54,056 nt of DNA from Planctomycetota bacterium (GCA_035384565.1 DAOOIT010000040.1:1-54056); one strand, 5' to 3'; shown: positions 25,126 through 34,981, numbered from the stretch's first letter. Numbers and translations: made by a program. Notes: generated from the letters alone by a model not told the origin.

Positions 25126-27195
25126 CTAGTCTTCGTGAGGGAGGTCCGGATCGGTCTTGCACTTCGGGCATGCCGCCGCCCCCGGTGGCAGCGGGGCGCC
25201 GCAGTAGTGACAGCAGCCGAACAGGCGGCAGAGCTTGGGCGTCAGCCGCGCCTGACGCCAGACCCCCTTGGTTAGGGGCCCGCGCAGCACAGTCGTCGCC
25301 TCGACGCGCTTCTCGCGGATGAGCCGCAGCACGGCCCCGAAGCTCAACGGGTTGGAGGCGGCGCCGCTCTTCAGACGGATCTCCCAGTCGCCCTTTGCCG
25401 CGGGCGGCTTGGGAGAGAGCGGCTTGGGGCGGTCCGCTGCCGCGGGGCCCGTGCCACCCCCTGCCCGCGCCTCGCCGCCGCCGGCGGCGGCCTTCGCCTG
25501 CATTCCAAGCAGCGCCGCCCTGCGGCGGGCGGCCTCCAGGTCCTCACCGCAGGTCGGGCACGCCTCCGCGCCGACAGAGTGCCTCATGCCGCACAATGGG
25601 CAGATCTCCTCATCCTCCAGGCGTATCTCGCCACCCTTGGGGATGATTACCTCGGGCGGTGCGCTCCGGGACCGCTCGCGGTCCGCGAGGTACTCGAGGA
25701 GTTCACGGCGCATCTTCTTGCGCAGCATCTCCCGCAGACGGGCCGCGGGCACCACGCCCAGATCGAGCAGAATCTGGCGGAGAACGTGGAATCTCGCTTC
25801 GGCCTCGCGACGGGCTTGCTCGGCGATGCAGCGTTCGATCTCCGCCTCCGGCACCGTGGCATCCCGCCGCAGAATCTCCAGCAGCTCCGCGTCCTCCGTG
25901 CGCTGCGTGATCTTGACCTGACGCAGCATGACCTCGGCCACTTGCGGCGGCTTCATCACGCCCATCGCCGCCAGAATGCGTGAGAGCCGGCGCCGCCCCT
26001 CCTGTCCCGCGCTGTTCCGCTGCTCGCGCAGTGCCTCAGCGATCTGCTCCCGGGTCGCCAGGCCGCTCTCCACTGCGAGGCGGGCGAAATCCTCGTCGGT
26101 ATGCGCTTCTTCCCGTGCATGGGTGCGCTCGCCGAGAATCTGCACCTGCTCTTCGGTGAGCAGCCCCGCCTCGACCAGGAGCGTGCCGAGATCGGGCGCA
26201 GCCGCTCCGCCCGCTTCCTGCCGGGCGATGGCCTCGCGCAGTTGCGGCGTGCTGACCATCCCTGCCTCGATCGCTTCACGCGCGATGGCGAACTCGCGTT
26301 GCGGGTAGAGCACTTCCTCCGAAGGGTCATGCGCCCCGGTGCCGCGCTCGAACGCCACGAGCGACCTGACCACGTCGCTTGCCCGTGCGTAGCGCTTCTC
26401 GCGGGCCTTCTCCATCATGTGCAGGATGGTGCGGGCGATGGTCTGCGGAATCCGGGGGTTGTAGCGGCGCGGGTCCACTGGGGGCTCGTTCTGGTGCTTG
26501 AGCATGATGGCGAAGGCGTCCTCGCCCTCGAAGGCGTCGCGGCCCGCCACCATGCGGTAGAAGGTGGCCCCGAGCGAGTAGATGTCGGTCCTCGGGTCCA
26601 GCTTCGAACCCGCGCACTGTTCGGGGCTCATGTAGGTGGGAGTGCCCAGCACCACGCCGTTGCGCGTGATGTGGCCACTCTCGCCGCGCACGCTCTTGGC
26701 CAGGCCGAAGTCCGCCAACTTGGCGAGGCCGGAGGCGGTCACCAGGATGTTCTCGGGCTTGAGGTCGCAATGGATGATGTTCCGCTCGTGGGCAAACGCC
26801 AGCCCCTCGGCCACCTGGCGCACGATGCCGACGGCGGTGAGCACGGGGATCACGTGGAGCCGGTCTACCATGTCGGCCACATTCTCCCCCTCCACGTACT
26901 CCATGACAATGGCGTGCAGGTCGCCTTCCTCGGTGAAGTCGTGGATGCCGACGATGTTCGAGTGATGCAGGTTGGCCAGGGCGCGCGCCTCGCGGCGGAA
27001 GCGGTCGAGGAACTCCTCGTTCGAGCCCAGGGCGGGCGACAGTATCTTGACGGCGACGATGCGGTCGAGGGAGAGCTGCCGCGCGCGGTAGAGTCTTCCC
27101 ATTCCCCCCTGGCAGATGAGGTTCAGAATCTCACAGCCGCAGATCGTCTGGCCGAGGAGAGGATCGGGCTGCGTGCCGGAATCATCAGGGCTCAT
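25126..27195 (-). CDS. Ser/Thr protein kinase with helical repeats and zinc ribbons
   Basis: A 689-residue Hanks-type kinase. The kinase domain (about 20-290) has the glycine loop CQGGMGRLYRA, Lys50 in VAVKIL, the catalytic loop HCDLKPEN (142-149), DFG at 162-164 and SPEQ at 190. The usual HRD arginine is Cys, making it a non-RD kinase. Residues about 305-480 hold repeated helical units (EAGMVSTPQLREAI, EAGLLTEEQVQIL, ESGLATREQIAEAL) like MshEN/GspE N-terminal modules. Two zinc ribbons follow (CPLCGMRHSVGAEACPTC and CHYCGAPLPPGAAACPKC) around a GYF-2-like segment. No membrane segment is visible. Its start overlaps the stop of the UDP-glucuronate decarboxylase gene (ATGA). Confidence 0.9.
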   Translation of the reverse strand: MSPDDSGTQPDPLLGQTICGCEILNLICQGGMGRLYRARQLSLDRIVAVKILSPALGSNEEFLDRFRREARALANLHHSNIVGIHDFTEEGDLHAIVMEYVEGENVADMVDRLHVIPVLTAVGIVRQVAEGLAFAHERNIIHCDLKPENILVTASGLAKLADFGLAKSVRGESGHITRNGVVLGTPTYMSPEQCAGSKLDPRTDIYSLGATFYRMVAGRDAFEGEDAFAIMLKHQNEPPVDPRRYNPRIPQTIARTILHMMEKAREKRYARASDVVRSLVAFERGTGAHDPSEEVLYPQREFAIAREAIEAGMVSTPQLREAIARQEAGGAAAPDLGTLLVEAGLLTEEQVQILGERTHAREEAHTDEDFARLAVESGLATREQIAEALREQRNSAGQEGRRRLSRILAAMGVMKPPQVAEVMLRQVKITQRTEDAELLEILRRDATVPEAEIERCIAEQARREAEARFHVLRQILLDLGVVPAARLREMLRKKMRRELLEYLADRERSRSAPPEVIIPKGGEIRLEDEEICPLCGMRHSVGAEACPTCGEDLEAARRRAALLGMQAKAAAGGGEARAGGGTGPAAADRPKPLSPKPPAAKGDWEIRLKSGAASNPLSFGAVLRLIREKRVEATTVLRGPLTKGVWRQARLTPKLCRLFGCCHYCGAPLPPGAAACPKCKTDPDLPHED

Positions 27196-28154
27196 GGAAT
27201 CCCCTGGCGGGCCGGCTCAAGCTTGGCTCGGAAGTAGTCGAGGGTCCGGCGGAGGCCCTCGCGACGGTCCACGCTCGGCTCCCAATTCAGGACGCGCCGA
27301 GCCTTCGAGATATCGGGGCGCCGCGTCTTCGGGTCGTCCCGGTAGTCATCCGGGAATGGCACCAGGCGGAGTCGGCTCCTGCTGCCGGTGAGCTCGATGA
27401 TCTCTTTGGCAAGCTCCAGGACGGTGATCTCCACGGGGTTGCCCACGTTCACCGGAAAATGCTCCTCGGATTCGAGGAGACGGCAGATCCCCTCCACTGT
27501 GTCGGAGACGTAGCAGAAGCTGCGGGTCTGCTCGCCATTGCCGTAGACGGTGATGTCGTCGCCCAGGATCGCCTGCCGGAAGAAGTTGGGCAGGGCGCGC
27601 CCGTCATCCGTCCGCATCCGTGGCCCGTACGTGTTGAAAATCCGCACAATGCGCGTGTCCAGCCCGTGAAACCTGTGGTAGGCCATGGTCATGGCCTCGG
27701 CGAACCGCTTCGCCTCGTCGTAGACGCCCCGGAATCCCACCGGGTTGACGTTGCCCCAGTAGTCTTCCGGCTGCGGGTGCACGAGCGGGTCGCCGTAGAC
27801 CTCCGACGTCGAAGCGAGGAGGAACTTCGCCTTCTTGGCCTTCGCCAGCCCCAGGGCCTTGTGGGTGCCGAGGGACCCCACCTTGAGCGTCTGGATCGGG
27901 TACTTCAGGTAATCGGCAGGGCTGGCTGGCGAGGCGAAGTGCAGCACACTGTCAACCTCGCCGTCAATGTATATGTAGTTCGTGACGTCGTGCTTCACGA
28001 AGCAGAACTGCGGGTGGCCGAACAAGTGGGCGATGTTGTCCGTGCAGCCGGTGAGGACGCTGTCAATGCCGATCACCTGGTGGCCTCGAGCGAGCAAGGC
28101 ATCACACAGGTGCGAGCCGAGGAAGCCCGCGGCTCCTGTCACCACGCTCCGCAT
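27192..28154 (-). CDS. UDP-glucuronate decarboxylase (UDP-xylose synthase)-like SDR
   Basis: A 320-residue extended SDR that likely converts UDP-glucuronate to UDP-xylose for surface glycans. Features are TGAAGFLGSHLCDAL at the NAD site, HFASPASPADY, the Ser/Thr of STSEVYGDP, catalytic YDEAKRFAE and TRSFCYVSDTVEG, all typical of UXS. The ATG at 28154 has GGAGG upstream. Its own promoter is seen at 28213-28241. It is followed, with a four-base overlap, by the Ser/Thr kinase. RmlB-type dehydratases are the nearest alternative but lack the SPASP segment. Confidence 0.9.
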   Translation of the reverse strand: MRSVVTGAAGFLGSHLCDALLARGHQVIGIDSVLTGCTDNIAHLFGHPQFCFVKHDVTNYIYIDGEVDSVLHFASPASPADYLKYPIQTLKVGSLGTHKALGLAKAKKAKFLLASTSEVYGDPLVHPQPEDYWGNVNPVGFRGVYDEAKRFAEAMTMAYHRFHGLDTRIVRIFNTYGPRMRTDDGRALPNFFRQAILGDDITVYGNGEQTRSFCYVSDTVEGICRLLESEEHFPVNVGNPVEITVLELAKEIIELTGSRSRLRLVPFPDDYRDDPKTRRPDISKARRVLNWEPSVDRREGLRRTLDYFRAKLEPARQGIP

Positions 28155-28212
28155 TGGATGGCCTCCAGGAACCGTCCCCCCTCCCTTCCCCCGCACTCCC
28201 CAACCGGGCTAG

Positions 28213-28241
28213 AGTATAGCACACCTGCTCCTCGGCTTCAA
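28213..28241 (-). promoter_or_regulatory. Promoter for the UXS-kinase pair
   Basis: On the minus strand TTGAAG (28236-28241), 17 bases, TATACT (28213-28218). The -35 overlaps the end of the upstream glycosyltransferase gene, so the UXS-kinase pair can be expressed apart from the envelope operon. Confidence 0.5.
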
Positions 28242-29782
28242 TGCGCGCCGCCCTTTGGCCCTGCCGGCGCCTCTCCCTTGGGAGGCGGCTTGAAGGTGTC
28301 GTACAAGGACACCGTGATGCTGCCCACCAACCCCTCGAAGCGCTCGGGGCCGAAGAGCAGCCGGTGCGGGCTCAACTCTTTGACCACCGCAGGATTCGGC
28401 ACCGCCACACGGCTGCTGCCCTCGATCAGCCAGATGCGACGGCCCAACTTGAGCTCTCCGGATCGGAAGGCCTCTCCCGATGCGGGAGCCTCAACCCCCA
28501 TGATCGGATACTCGCGATAGTGGCCCTGATAGTAGTAGTGAAAGGGATGCCGAACGTAGAACGGGTTGAACACTACGATATCCCCCGGCTCCACGCGCTT
28601 GATCACCTCGGCCACGGCGCCACGCCAGTTCTCCTTCTCAACTCGCCCATCATAGTACCGCCAGAGCGACACGCCATTCGTTGCGATCAGGACGGCCACG
28701 AGGGCCGCCGCCAGGCCACGCACCAGACCGCGCGAAGACACGAGGGCGATCGCGGGCAACAGCGCAAAGGCAGGCGCGGCCGCGATGAGATGCTTGGGCT
28801 CATAAGCGTGGCCACGGATCGGCAACAGGGCAAGGCACGCGATCGGCCCCAGCAGCCAGGTCACGGTCACGGCTGTGGCGCACCGGCAGCCGCGAAGCCC
28901 CACGAAACCTGCCGCAAGGGTCAGGATGCCCAACGCCGCGGTCGCCGCGCGGAGCAGGACTTCGCCGCTCCCCCATGTCTCGGGAAGGAAGCCGCACGCG
29001 AACTGGGATGCCGTAAGCATCAGCCCGTGCCCGCTCAGCATCGTGAGCCCCTTCGGCGGAGCCAGCCCCTGGAGGCTGGCAATGTGCTCGAGGATTACCG
29101 GCACGTACAGCGCGAAGAGGACTGCGGGCAGCAACTGCCACGAGAGCCAACCCACCACGAGCCTCTTGCCGATCCCTCGCCACAGGAGCACCAGCACGAT
29201 GAGCTGAGCCACGACCGCGAACAGCGTGAAGTAGAACGTGTAGAGCGCCGCGGCGTTCGCCAGCGACAGCCCGAGCCACCACCGCCAGTTCTCAAGCTTC
29301 CTGCCGGCAACGAGCTGGACGAAGAAGTACCAGGACAACGTGACGAAGAACGCCGCCAGGGCGTAGTGGCGCGCCTCCTGGGCGAAATACACCTGGAAGG
29401 CGGACACGGCCAGCAGCAGGGTCGCCACCAAGGCGCCTTCCCGCGGCAAGAGCACGCGGGCGAGCAGGTAGAAGACCGCCACGGTGGCCACGCCGAAGAC
29501 GGCTGAGAACGCTCTCGCCCGCAGCGCGCTGGCCGAGCGCTGAGTCCACAGATGCGCCAGCGCGTAATAGAGGGGCGGGTGGGCGTCGTGCCCGATGACA
29601 CCCGCCAGCATGTCCGTATAGCGACTCCCCATCAGATTCACCGTCACCGCCTCATCGAGCCAGAGCGACTTGCGGCCGATCGCGTAGAAACGGAGGCCAG
29701 CCCCCAGAAGCACAATCGCCAGCGCGAGGCCAAGGGACTTGATGATGATCCGAGGGGTCCGTTCCGTACTGGCAGCATTCAC
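28238..29782 (-). CDS. GT39-like polytopic glycosyltransferase
   Basis: A 514-residue inner-membrane protein of the dolichyl-phosphate-mannose/ArnT-like family, which uses polyprenyl-phosphate sugars to glycosylate protein or lipid on the outer face of the membrane. It has about ten to twelve hydrophobic segments. The family acidic site is SLWLDEAVTV in the first external loop, and DAHPPLYYALAHLW fits the second conserved motif. The C-terminal 130 residues are soluble. The start is uncertain: the GTG at 29782 is 23 bases after the stop of the AsmA-like gene and precedes the first hydrophobic helix; longer starts would run into that gene. It is the last gene of the asp23-led operon. Confidence 0.82.
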   Translation of the reverse strand: MNAASTERTPRIIIKSLGLALAIVLLGAGLRFYAIGRKSLWLDEAVTVNLMGSRYTDMLAGVIGHDAHPPLYYALAHLWTQRSASALRARAFSAVFGVATVAVFYLLARVLLPREGALVATLLLAVSAFQVYFAQEARHYALAAFFVTLSWYFFVQLVAGRKLENWRWWLGLSLANAAALYTFYFTLFAVVAQLIVLVLLWRGIGKRLVVGWLSWQLLPAVLFALYVPVILEHIASLQGLAPPKGLTMLSGHGLMLTASQFACGFLPETWGSGEVLLRAATAALGILTLAAGFVGLRGCRCATAVTVTWLLGPIACLALLPIRGHAYEPKHLIAAAPAFALLPAIALVSSRGLVRGLAAALVAVLIATNGVSLWRYYDGRVEKENWRGAVAEVIKRVEPGDIVVFNPFYVRHPFHYYYQGHYREYPIMGVEAPASGEAFRSGELKLGRRIWLIEGSSRVAVPNPAVVKELSPHRLLFGPERFEGLVGSITVSLYDTFKPPPKGEAPAGPKGGAH

Positions 29783-29805
29783 TCGACTGTTCCCGAAAGT
29801 GCGAC

Positions 29806-32800
29806 TCAGGGTCCTGTAGGAGGGAGGGGCGGCGGCGCGGGCGCCGGCGGCGCGGGCGGCGTGGGCTTCTCCGGATGGCGCTTGCGCCAGATCCCCAGCG
29901 CGTCGGTGAAGGTCTCCACAAGCTGCGGGATCACGGGCACAGGCAGCACCCGCACCTCGGGCTGCGACAGCGTGCCCCGCACCTCCACTTGCACCAATTG
30001 CTCGCGGATGAGGTTCGGGACGATCATGACCACATCCCACAGAGTTCGCTCGGCCCGAGGGCTTACCAGCCTGATGTTGAGGCTCCCGTCGAATCCCGCG
30101 GTGCCCTGCCCCGCCAGCACCCGGGCCTCTCCCAGCAGGTACATCTCCTTGAGCACCAGAGCGTCCTTTGCGATGCCGAACTTGGCTCTTGCCTCCGTGA
30201 TCGATCTGTCCAGCGGCGACCGGAGGCTGAGCGCGTTGAACAGCGAGGCGGCGAGCGGCAGTTGCCCAAGCTCACCCTCGGTGATGGACACCTCGCCATC
30301 GCCGACCAGGTTCTCCTCCTTGTACCGCCCGGGCGGGAACTCCAACTGCCAGCTCATGCGGCCCGTAGCAGGGGTGTCAACCTTCAGCGCTTCCTTGGCG
30401 AAGACCCTGAAGTCCGCCCTGTCAACCGCGAGCCGGCTGGCGAACGCCCCCTCGCCATCCACGTCCATCGTAACCCTGGCGGTCACGCTCCCGCCGTAGA
30501 AGCTGCCTACCAGATCGCTCAACACCAGGCGGGTCGTCATCGGCTTCCCATCGCCGGCAGGCGCCCGCTGGTACGCAAACCCGCCTTTCAGTTCAGTGAC
30601 CACATACTTGTGGGCGACCACCTTCCGCAGGTCGAGCCCGCCTGCAAGGACCTGCTTCCCATCCTCGTGGATCAGGCCGCTATCAATCCGCAGGTTGCCG
30701 CTGACCTGCTCGAAGTCGTGAGTCCTGCGGAACGAGCAATCGCGCAACCGCAGGGTGCCGAAGCACTGAATCGCTGGGATGCCTTTCTCGGCGGGAGCCA
30801 CGGTGAGTTCGGCGTCTGCGGAGCCCTTGAAGGCCAGCGCTTCCAGCATCTTGCGCAGCCCCTCGGGAAGCGCCGCCAGAAGCTCCGGCACCACTCTCGC
30901 GTTCTGCACCACCACTTGCAGGCGGCCGCCCTCCACGCCTTTCTTGGGGATGCGCCCGCTGAGTTTCACCTGATCGGCGACCGCACACTCCCCGAGGACA
31001 TCGGTCAGGGTCACCAACCCGTCGGCGTACTCCAGGCGACCGCGCAGCCCTGTCAGGCGCACAGGCAGGCCGCTCCATGTGGCCTCGCAGCCCTTGAGCG
31101 TCGCGTCGAGTCGGAAGCTCAGCCATTCGCCCTTGGCCATCCTGATGTCGGCCAACGCCTTTGCAGCCATGCTGCCTCCCACCCGCAGATTCCTCAGCAC
31201 TTCCTGCCATTCGGGGGGCAGGGTGCGTTGCAGTTCGTCATCGAGCGCCACTTCGTCGGCCACGACCTCCAGGTGCATCACCCCGCCGTCCGGCCCCATC
31301 GTCACCTTCCCGGCAAGTTGAACGGCCTTATCCCGGACCTTGCCTTGCAGGCCGCTGATCGTCGTGTTGCCATCCTGGTCGAAAACCACCTTCCCCCGGG
31401 TAACCTCGCGCACGGGCAGGGGAAAGCGGGTGTAGGTGAACGCGCCGTCCGTCGGCTCCACAGCCACCCGCTGTTGCGGTCGGTCCGGCGCCTGTGGGTT
31501 GCCGATGAACTGGTACTCCACTGCCGCCTCCCCCGACGGTCGCACCTCGTCCCACACCTTCTGCCACGACAGCGGCAGAGCCTTGCGAATCTCGTCGGTC
31601 AGAGCAAGTCCGGTGATGCGCAGGGTGAAACTCAGGCCGCCGACGCCGCCGGGGGCGCACCGCCCTGCCACAGCCTCCACCGTCGCATTGCCAATCCGCC
31701 CCTTCATCCCCGTGAAGGTTGTCTGGCCCGCCTCGTCCACCAACACGCGCCCCATCAACCCGGTGACACGGATCGGGAAGAGGCGGTGCTCGACGGAGCA
31801 GTCCTGAAGGCAGGTGATCTCTGTGGACTGACGGAGCGCCCCCGTGGCAGGATCGGTGCTCAGATGCCAGGCGAACCGGACCTTCCCGCTCGGGCTCAAG
31901 TCGTCGTAGATCACTCCCCACTGCTTGCTCACAAAACTCCGGGCGGCGGGGCCCAGCTCGACCTCCGGTGCCACCACCGTGAGGTCCAGTACGGGCTCCT
32001 TTTCTCCGGGCCGCACCGTGCCCAGGAACTGGAGTGGGATGTTGCCCAGCCTCCCACGCAAGTCGCGGAAGGAGACGGTCCCAGCCTCGTCCACCAGAAT
32101 CTCTCCCCGCACATCGGTGATCCTGTGCGGGAAGCTCTTGTGCTGAAACGATGCGCCTTCGGGCCGGATTGTGAAGCGATACTGAAGCTTCTTCGGGTCG
32201 CCATCCGGGCCTGTCACGGTGCAGTACACACCGGCCGTGCCCTCCGGCCGCAACTCCTCGAAGATCTTCTTCCATCCCGGGGTCAGGGCGCCACGCAGCG
32301 TCTCGTCGAAGGGGACGTCGGACGCCTCGATCACCAGGTCGGGCGCTCCGGCATCGGTCACCTGCCCGCGCACCTGGACGCGCGCGTGCCCGCGCCGGCC
32401 GCGCAGAGAGTCGATGTACGAGACGCCGTTCTCCCATCGGACAGTGCCGGAGATCTCCCCGAGGGGGTAAGGAAAGAGCGAGTAGGTGGCGCGAACGTCG
32501 CGCACCTCGCTCCGAATGCTCGCCTCATAGCGTTGGTCGGCCCGCCACCAGGTGGACTGGTAGTCCACGTTGATGATCCCGCTCTCGACGCCGCACCTGT
32601 CCCACACGCGCTTCAGGGTTTCGGGCGCGGCATCGTGCAGTTCCTTGTCTAACGGCCGGCCGCGCCCAACCAGGTGCACCTCGACCTTCTCGCGGGTGGT
32701 CTGCCCGGTCAGCGTGACGGTGGCAGGGCCGGCACGCCCGGTCAGGTCCTGGTAGTACAGGTTCGCGCCATCGAAGACGACCTTGCCACGGATGTCGGTG

Positions 32801-33666
32801 CACTGAACAGGAAAGCGTTCCCATGCGGCACTACAGTCCCGCAGGTCCGCCACGGCCCGAAGAGCGATAGACTTGTTGTCGCCCCAGGACATCATGCTCT
32901 CGAGCGAGAGGTCCACAACACCGCGGAGATTGTAGCGGTCAAGCGCGTCCGCATACTTCTGGTGTTCCTTCGGAAGGAGTTCGCGCAGACGCGAGTCGAT
33001 ACGGATGCCACGCGCGACTGCTCTGGCATCGAGACGCCGGCCGCCGAGGTCCAGCGTGCCCTCGAGGTCGCAACGTCCCCAGAGGGCCGACTTGGCCTCG
33101 CCCTCGAAGGTATAGCCGCAGTTCAGGCGGCGCTCCTGGCTGAGTTCGATCCGCACGTCGCGCAGTTCGCGTTCGGGGCTGCCCTCGAAAAGCACGTCCT
33201 TGCCGGCGGCCAGGCGTCCGCCGCGGATCACGATCCGCCCCAGAGGCTCTCCAGGTTCAGCCGCCGGCGTCTGGCCGAGCTCGGCAAGATCCTCCTTCGT
33301 CACCCTCACCTCGGGCTCCACGAGCAGCACCTCGTCCACGGCCACCTTGCCGCGCAGGAGAGCCAGCAGGCTGATGTCCACCGATAGCGCTTTGACCTGG
33401 AACAGCGGCCCTCCCCCACGCGCCGCAGGGCGCGACACGCACAGGTCGGCTAGCCGGAACCCCGACGGGAAGGCATATCCCGCCTCGCCGACCGTGACCT
33501 CACCCTGAAAGCGTTCCTGGAGGAGCAGTCGCGTTCGAGCGCGAAACTGTGCGGGCGAGAGGAGGAAGCGCGCGATCACGGTCACGTGGAACGCGACGCA
33601 ACCGAACAAGCTCAGGGCCACCAGCCAGCGTTGCCCGGTGCGGTATCGCTGATACTTCGGAATCAT
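29806..33666 (-). CDS. Giant AsmA/TamB-like protein with seven tandem modules
   Basis: A 1286-residue protein with one N-terminal membrane helix (about 14-34) and a long periplasmic beta-rich body. Seven similar units can be aligned by a short helix with the pattern LPxxWxxxxxxLxPxG at about residues 231, 346, 461, 579, 696, 816 and 933. The period is about 117 residues. Each unit also carries a strand-rich stretch such as FPHRITDVRGEILVDEAG. After residue 1000 the sequence turns AsmA-like (LVGSFYGGSVTARVTMDV, LVGDGEVSITEGELG) and ends in a proline-rich tail. AsmA/TamB relatives form grooves that move lipids between membranes. The gene sits between two GT39 genes, 10 bases after the first. 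The function is inferred. Confidence 0.85.
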   Translation of the reverse strand: MIPKYQRYRTGQRWLVALSLFGCVAFHVTVIARFLLSPAQFRARTRLLLQERFQGEVTVGEAGYAFPSGFRLADLCVSRPAARGGGPLFQVKALSVDISLLALLRGKVAVDEVLLVEPEVRVTKEDLAELGQTPAAEPGEPLGRIVIRGGRLAAGKDVLFEGSPERELRDVRIELSQERRLNCGYTFEGEAKSALWGRCDLEGTLDLGGRRLDARAVARGIRIDSRLRELLPKEHQKYADALDRYNLRGVVDLSLESMMSWGDNKSIALRAVADLRDCSAAWERFPVQCTDIRGKVVFDGANLYYQDLTGRAGPATVTLTGQTTREKVEVHLVGRGRPLDKELHDAAPETLKRVWDRCGVESGIINVDYQSTWWRADQRYEASIRSEVRDVRATYSLFPYPLGEISGTVRWENGVSYIDSLRGRRGHARVQVRGQVTDAGAPDLVIEASDVPFDETLRGALTPGWKKIFEELRPEGTAGVYCTVTGPDGDPKKLQYRFTIRPEGASFQHKSFPHRITDVRGEILVDEAGTVSFRDLRGRLGNIPLQFLGTVRPGEKEPVLDLTVVAPEVELGPAARSFVSKQWGVIYDDLSPSGKVRFAWHLSTDPATGALRQSTEITCLQDCSVEHRLFPIRVTGLMGRVLVDEAGQTTFTGMKGRIGNATVEAVAGRCAPGGVGGLSFTLRITGLALTDEIRKALPLSWQKVWDEVRPSGEAAVEYQFIGNPQAPDRPQQRVAVEPTDGAFTYTRFPLPVREVTRGKVVFDQDGNTTISGLQGKVRDKAVQLAGKVTMGPDGGVMHLEVVADEVALDDELQRTLPPEWQEVLRNLRVGGSMAAKALADIRMAKGEWLSFRLDATLKGCEATWSGLPVRLTGLRGRLEYADGLVTLTDVLGECAVADQVKLSGRIPKKGVEGGRLQVVVQNARVVPELLAALPEGLRKMLEALAFKGSADAELTVAPAEKGIPAIQCFGTLRLRDCSFRRTHDFEQVSGNLRIDSGLIHEDGKQVLAGGLDLRKVVAHKYVVTELKGGFAYQRAPAGDGKPMTTRLVLSDLVGSFYGGSVTARVTMDVDGEGAFASRLAVDRADFRVFAKEALKVDTPATGRMSWQLEFPPGRYKEENLVGDGEVSITEGELGQLPLAASLFNALSLRSPLDRSITEARAKFGIAKDALVLKEMYLLGEARVLAGQGTAGFDGSLNIRLVSPRAERTLWDVVMIVPNLIREQLVQVEVRGTLSQPEVRVLPVPVIPQLVETFTDALGIWRKRHPEKPTPPAPPAPAPPPLPPTGP

Positions 33667-33676
33667 CCACGTCTCT

Positions 33677-34981
33677 TCAACCCGCGCTCCGGGCAGACGC
33701 GGGGTCGGTTGTCGCACTGTTGCCCCGGGACTTCAGACGGGCCCATGCCGCAACAATGCCGCGGGCGGCCATCACGATCAGCAGCGGCATGAGCGCCTCG
33801 CGATATCGTATCGAGCCCACGAACACCGTGTGCACAAGGCAATAATACACCACCGGGAGCAGAAGGATCAAGGCCACGTCGCCTCGCCGCGAGACCAGCA
33901 GGCCGGCCACAGCGAGCGCCATCACAAGAACATAGGGCGCTCCGAAGACCACGCAGGGCGCCGCGCCGCGCAACTGGCCCAGGTTCGGCACCACGTTCCA
34001 GAATCGGCCGAGCTTCACGACGGCCAACCCGAGCACCCGATCAGGGTGTTCCCTGGCGTAGCGGAGGGCCAGGTCGCGCCAATGCCGTGAGCGCTCGTAC
34101 TCGCTCATGCCCGCCGTCCCTTCGTCCCAGTTGATGCGGTCCATCATCGGGCCGCCATCGGCATCCTCGTTCAGACCCTCGTACAGAGAGGGTCCGACCC
34201 GCAGCGTCGTGACGACCAGGTGCCCGTCACTCGCGGACCAGTTTCGCGCCACCCACGGCGTCAGCGTGAGCGCGAAGACGCTCAGCATGCGGGCAGCCCA
34301 GCCGCACGCGCGGCGCTCGGCCCGTCGCCCAACCACAAAGCCAAAGGCCGTGAGCGGGGCCACCGCCAGATACGAGCCCCGCGTCAGAGTGGCCAGCCCG
34401 AACATCAGGCCAGCCAACGCTCCCCAGGCCGCTCGCGGGTGCTTCCACGCCTTCCCCACGAAGAGGGCACCCGCGACCATGAAGGCCATGAACAGAGTCT
34501 CCGAGAGCACGAGCACCGCCTGCACCACGAGGAACGGGTAGGCCGCGGTGATTCCGGCAGCAATGACGGCCTCTCTGCGGCCATAGAGTTCCATGCCCAG
34601 CAGGTAGACGAGGGCAATCAGCGCCGTCCCCAGCACAGCATCACCCACGCGCACCGGCAACAGTCCATCGCCAAAGATCGCCTGGAGCCCCGCGATCAGC
34701 AACGGATAGGCCGGCATGCGACCGATGCGGCTGGCGCGGTCCACGGCGAAACCTTCACCGTGCCGCAGGCTATGCGCGACGCTCAGGTACTCCAGGGAAT
34801 CCGGGAAGAATGGCTGCTCGGCCCAGCACGTGAGCGAGCGGCCCATGAGCTGCGCCGAGCTCATCGTATAGGGCACAGCCACGACCGCCAGCCGCGCGCC
34901 CAGGCCCACAACCAGGCACGCAACGAGCCAGGGCCAGGCTCGCCCTGGGCCCCTCGCGACGCCTCCGGCTTCATCGTTCAC
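33677..34981 (-). CDS. GT39-like polytopic glycosyltransferase
   Basis: A 434-residue membrane protein with about ten hydrophobic helices. In the first periplasmic loop it has FFPDSLEYLSVAHSL with the acidic residues of the family, then RIGRMPAYPLLIAGL and TRGSYLAVAPL. These are typical of the ArnT/PMT_2 group. It would transfer a sugar from a lipid carrier on the periplasmic face. The GTG at 34981, with GGAGGGG upstream, is chosen because the frame before it is unlike protein and overlaps tsaB. It follows tsaB by 58 bases and precedes the AsmA-like gene by 10 bases, so the two products may work together in envelope assembly. Confidence 0.82.
   Translation of the reverse strand: MNDEAGGVARGPGRAWPWLVACLVVGLGARLAVVAVPYTMSSAQLMGRSLTCWAEQPFFPDSLEYLSVAHSLRHGEGFAVDRASRIGRMPAYPLLIAGLQAIFGDGLLPVRVGDAVLGTALIALVYLLGMELYGRREAVIAAGITAAYPFLVVQAVLVLSETLFMAFMVAGALFVGKAWKHPRAAWGALAGLMFGLATLTRGSYLAVAPLTAFGFVVGRRAERRACGWAARMLSVFALTLTPWVARNWSASDGHLVVTTLRVGPSLYEGLNEDADGGPMMDRINWDEGTAGMSEYERSRHWRDLALRYAREHPDRVLGLAVVKLGRFWNVVPNLGQLRGAAPCVVFGAPYVLVMALAVAGLLVSRRGDVALILLLPVVYYCLVHTVFVGSIRYREALMPLLIVMAARGIVAAWARLKSRGNSATTDPASARSAG

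Noticed and set aside
29875..32652. 925-codon open frame opposite the AsmA-like gene
   Set aside because: Composition is His/Gln/Pro-rich with no motifs. The minus strand gives a modular protein with regular repeats.
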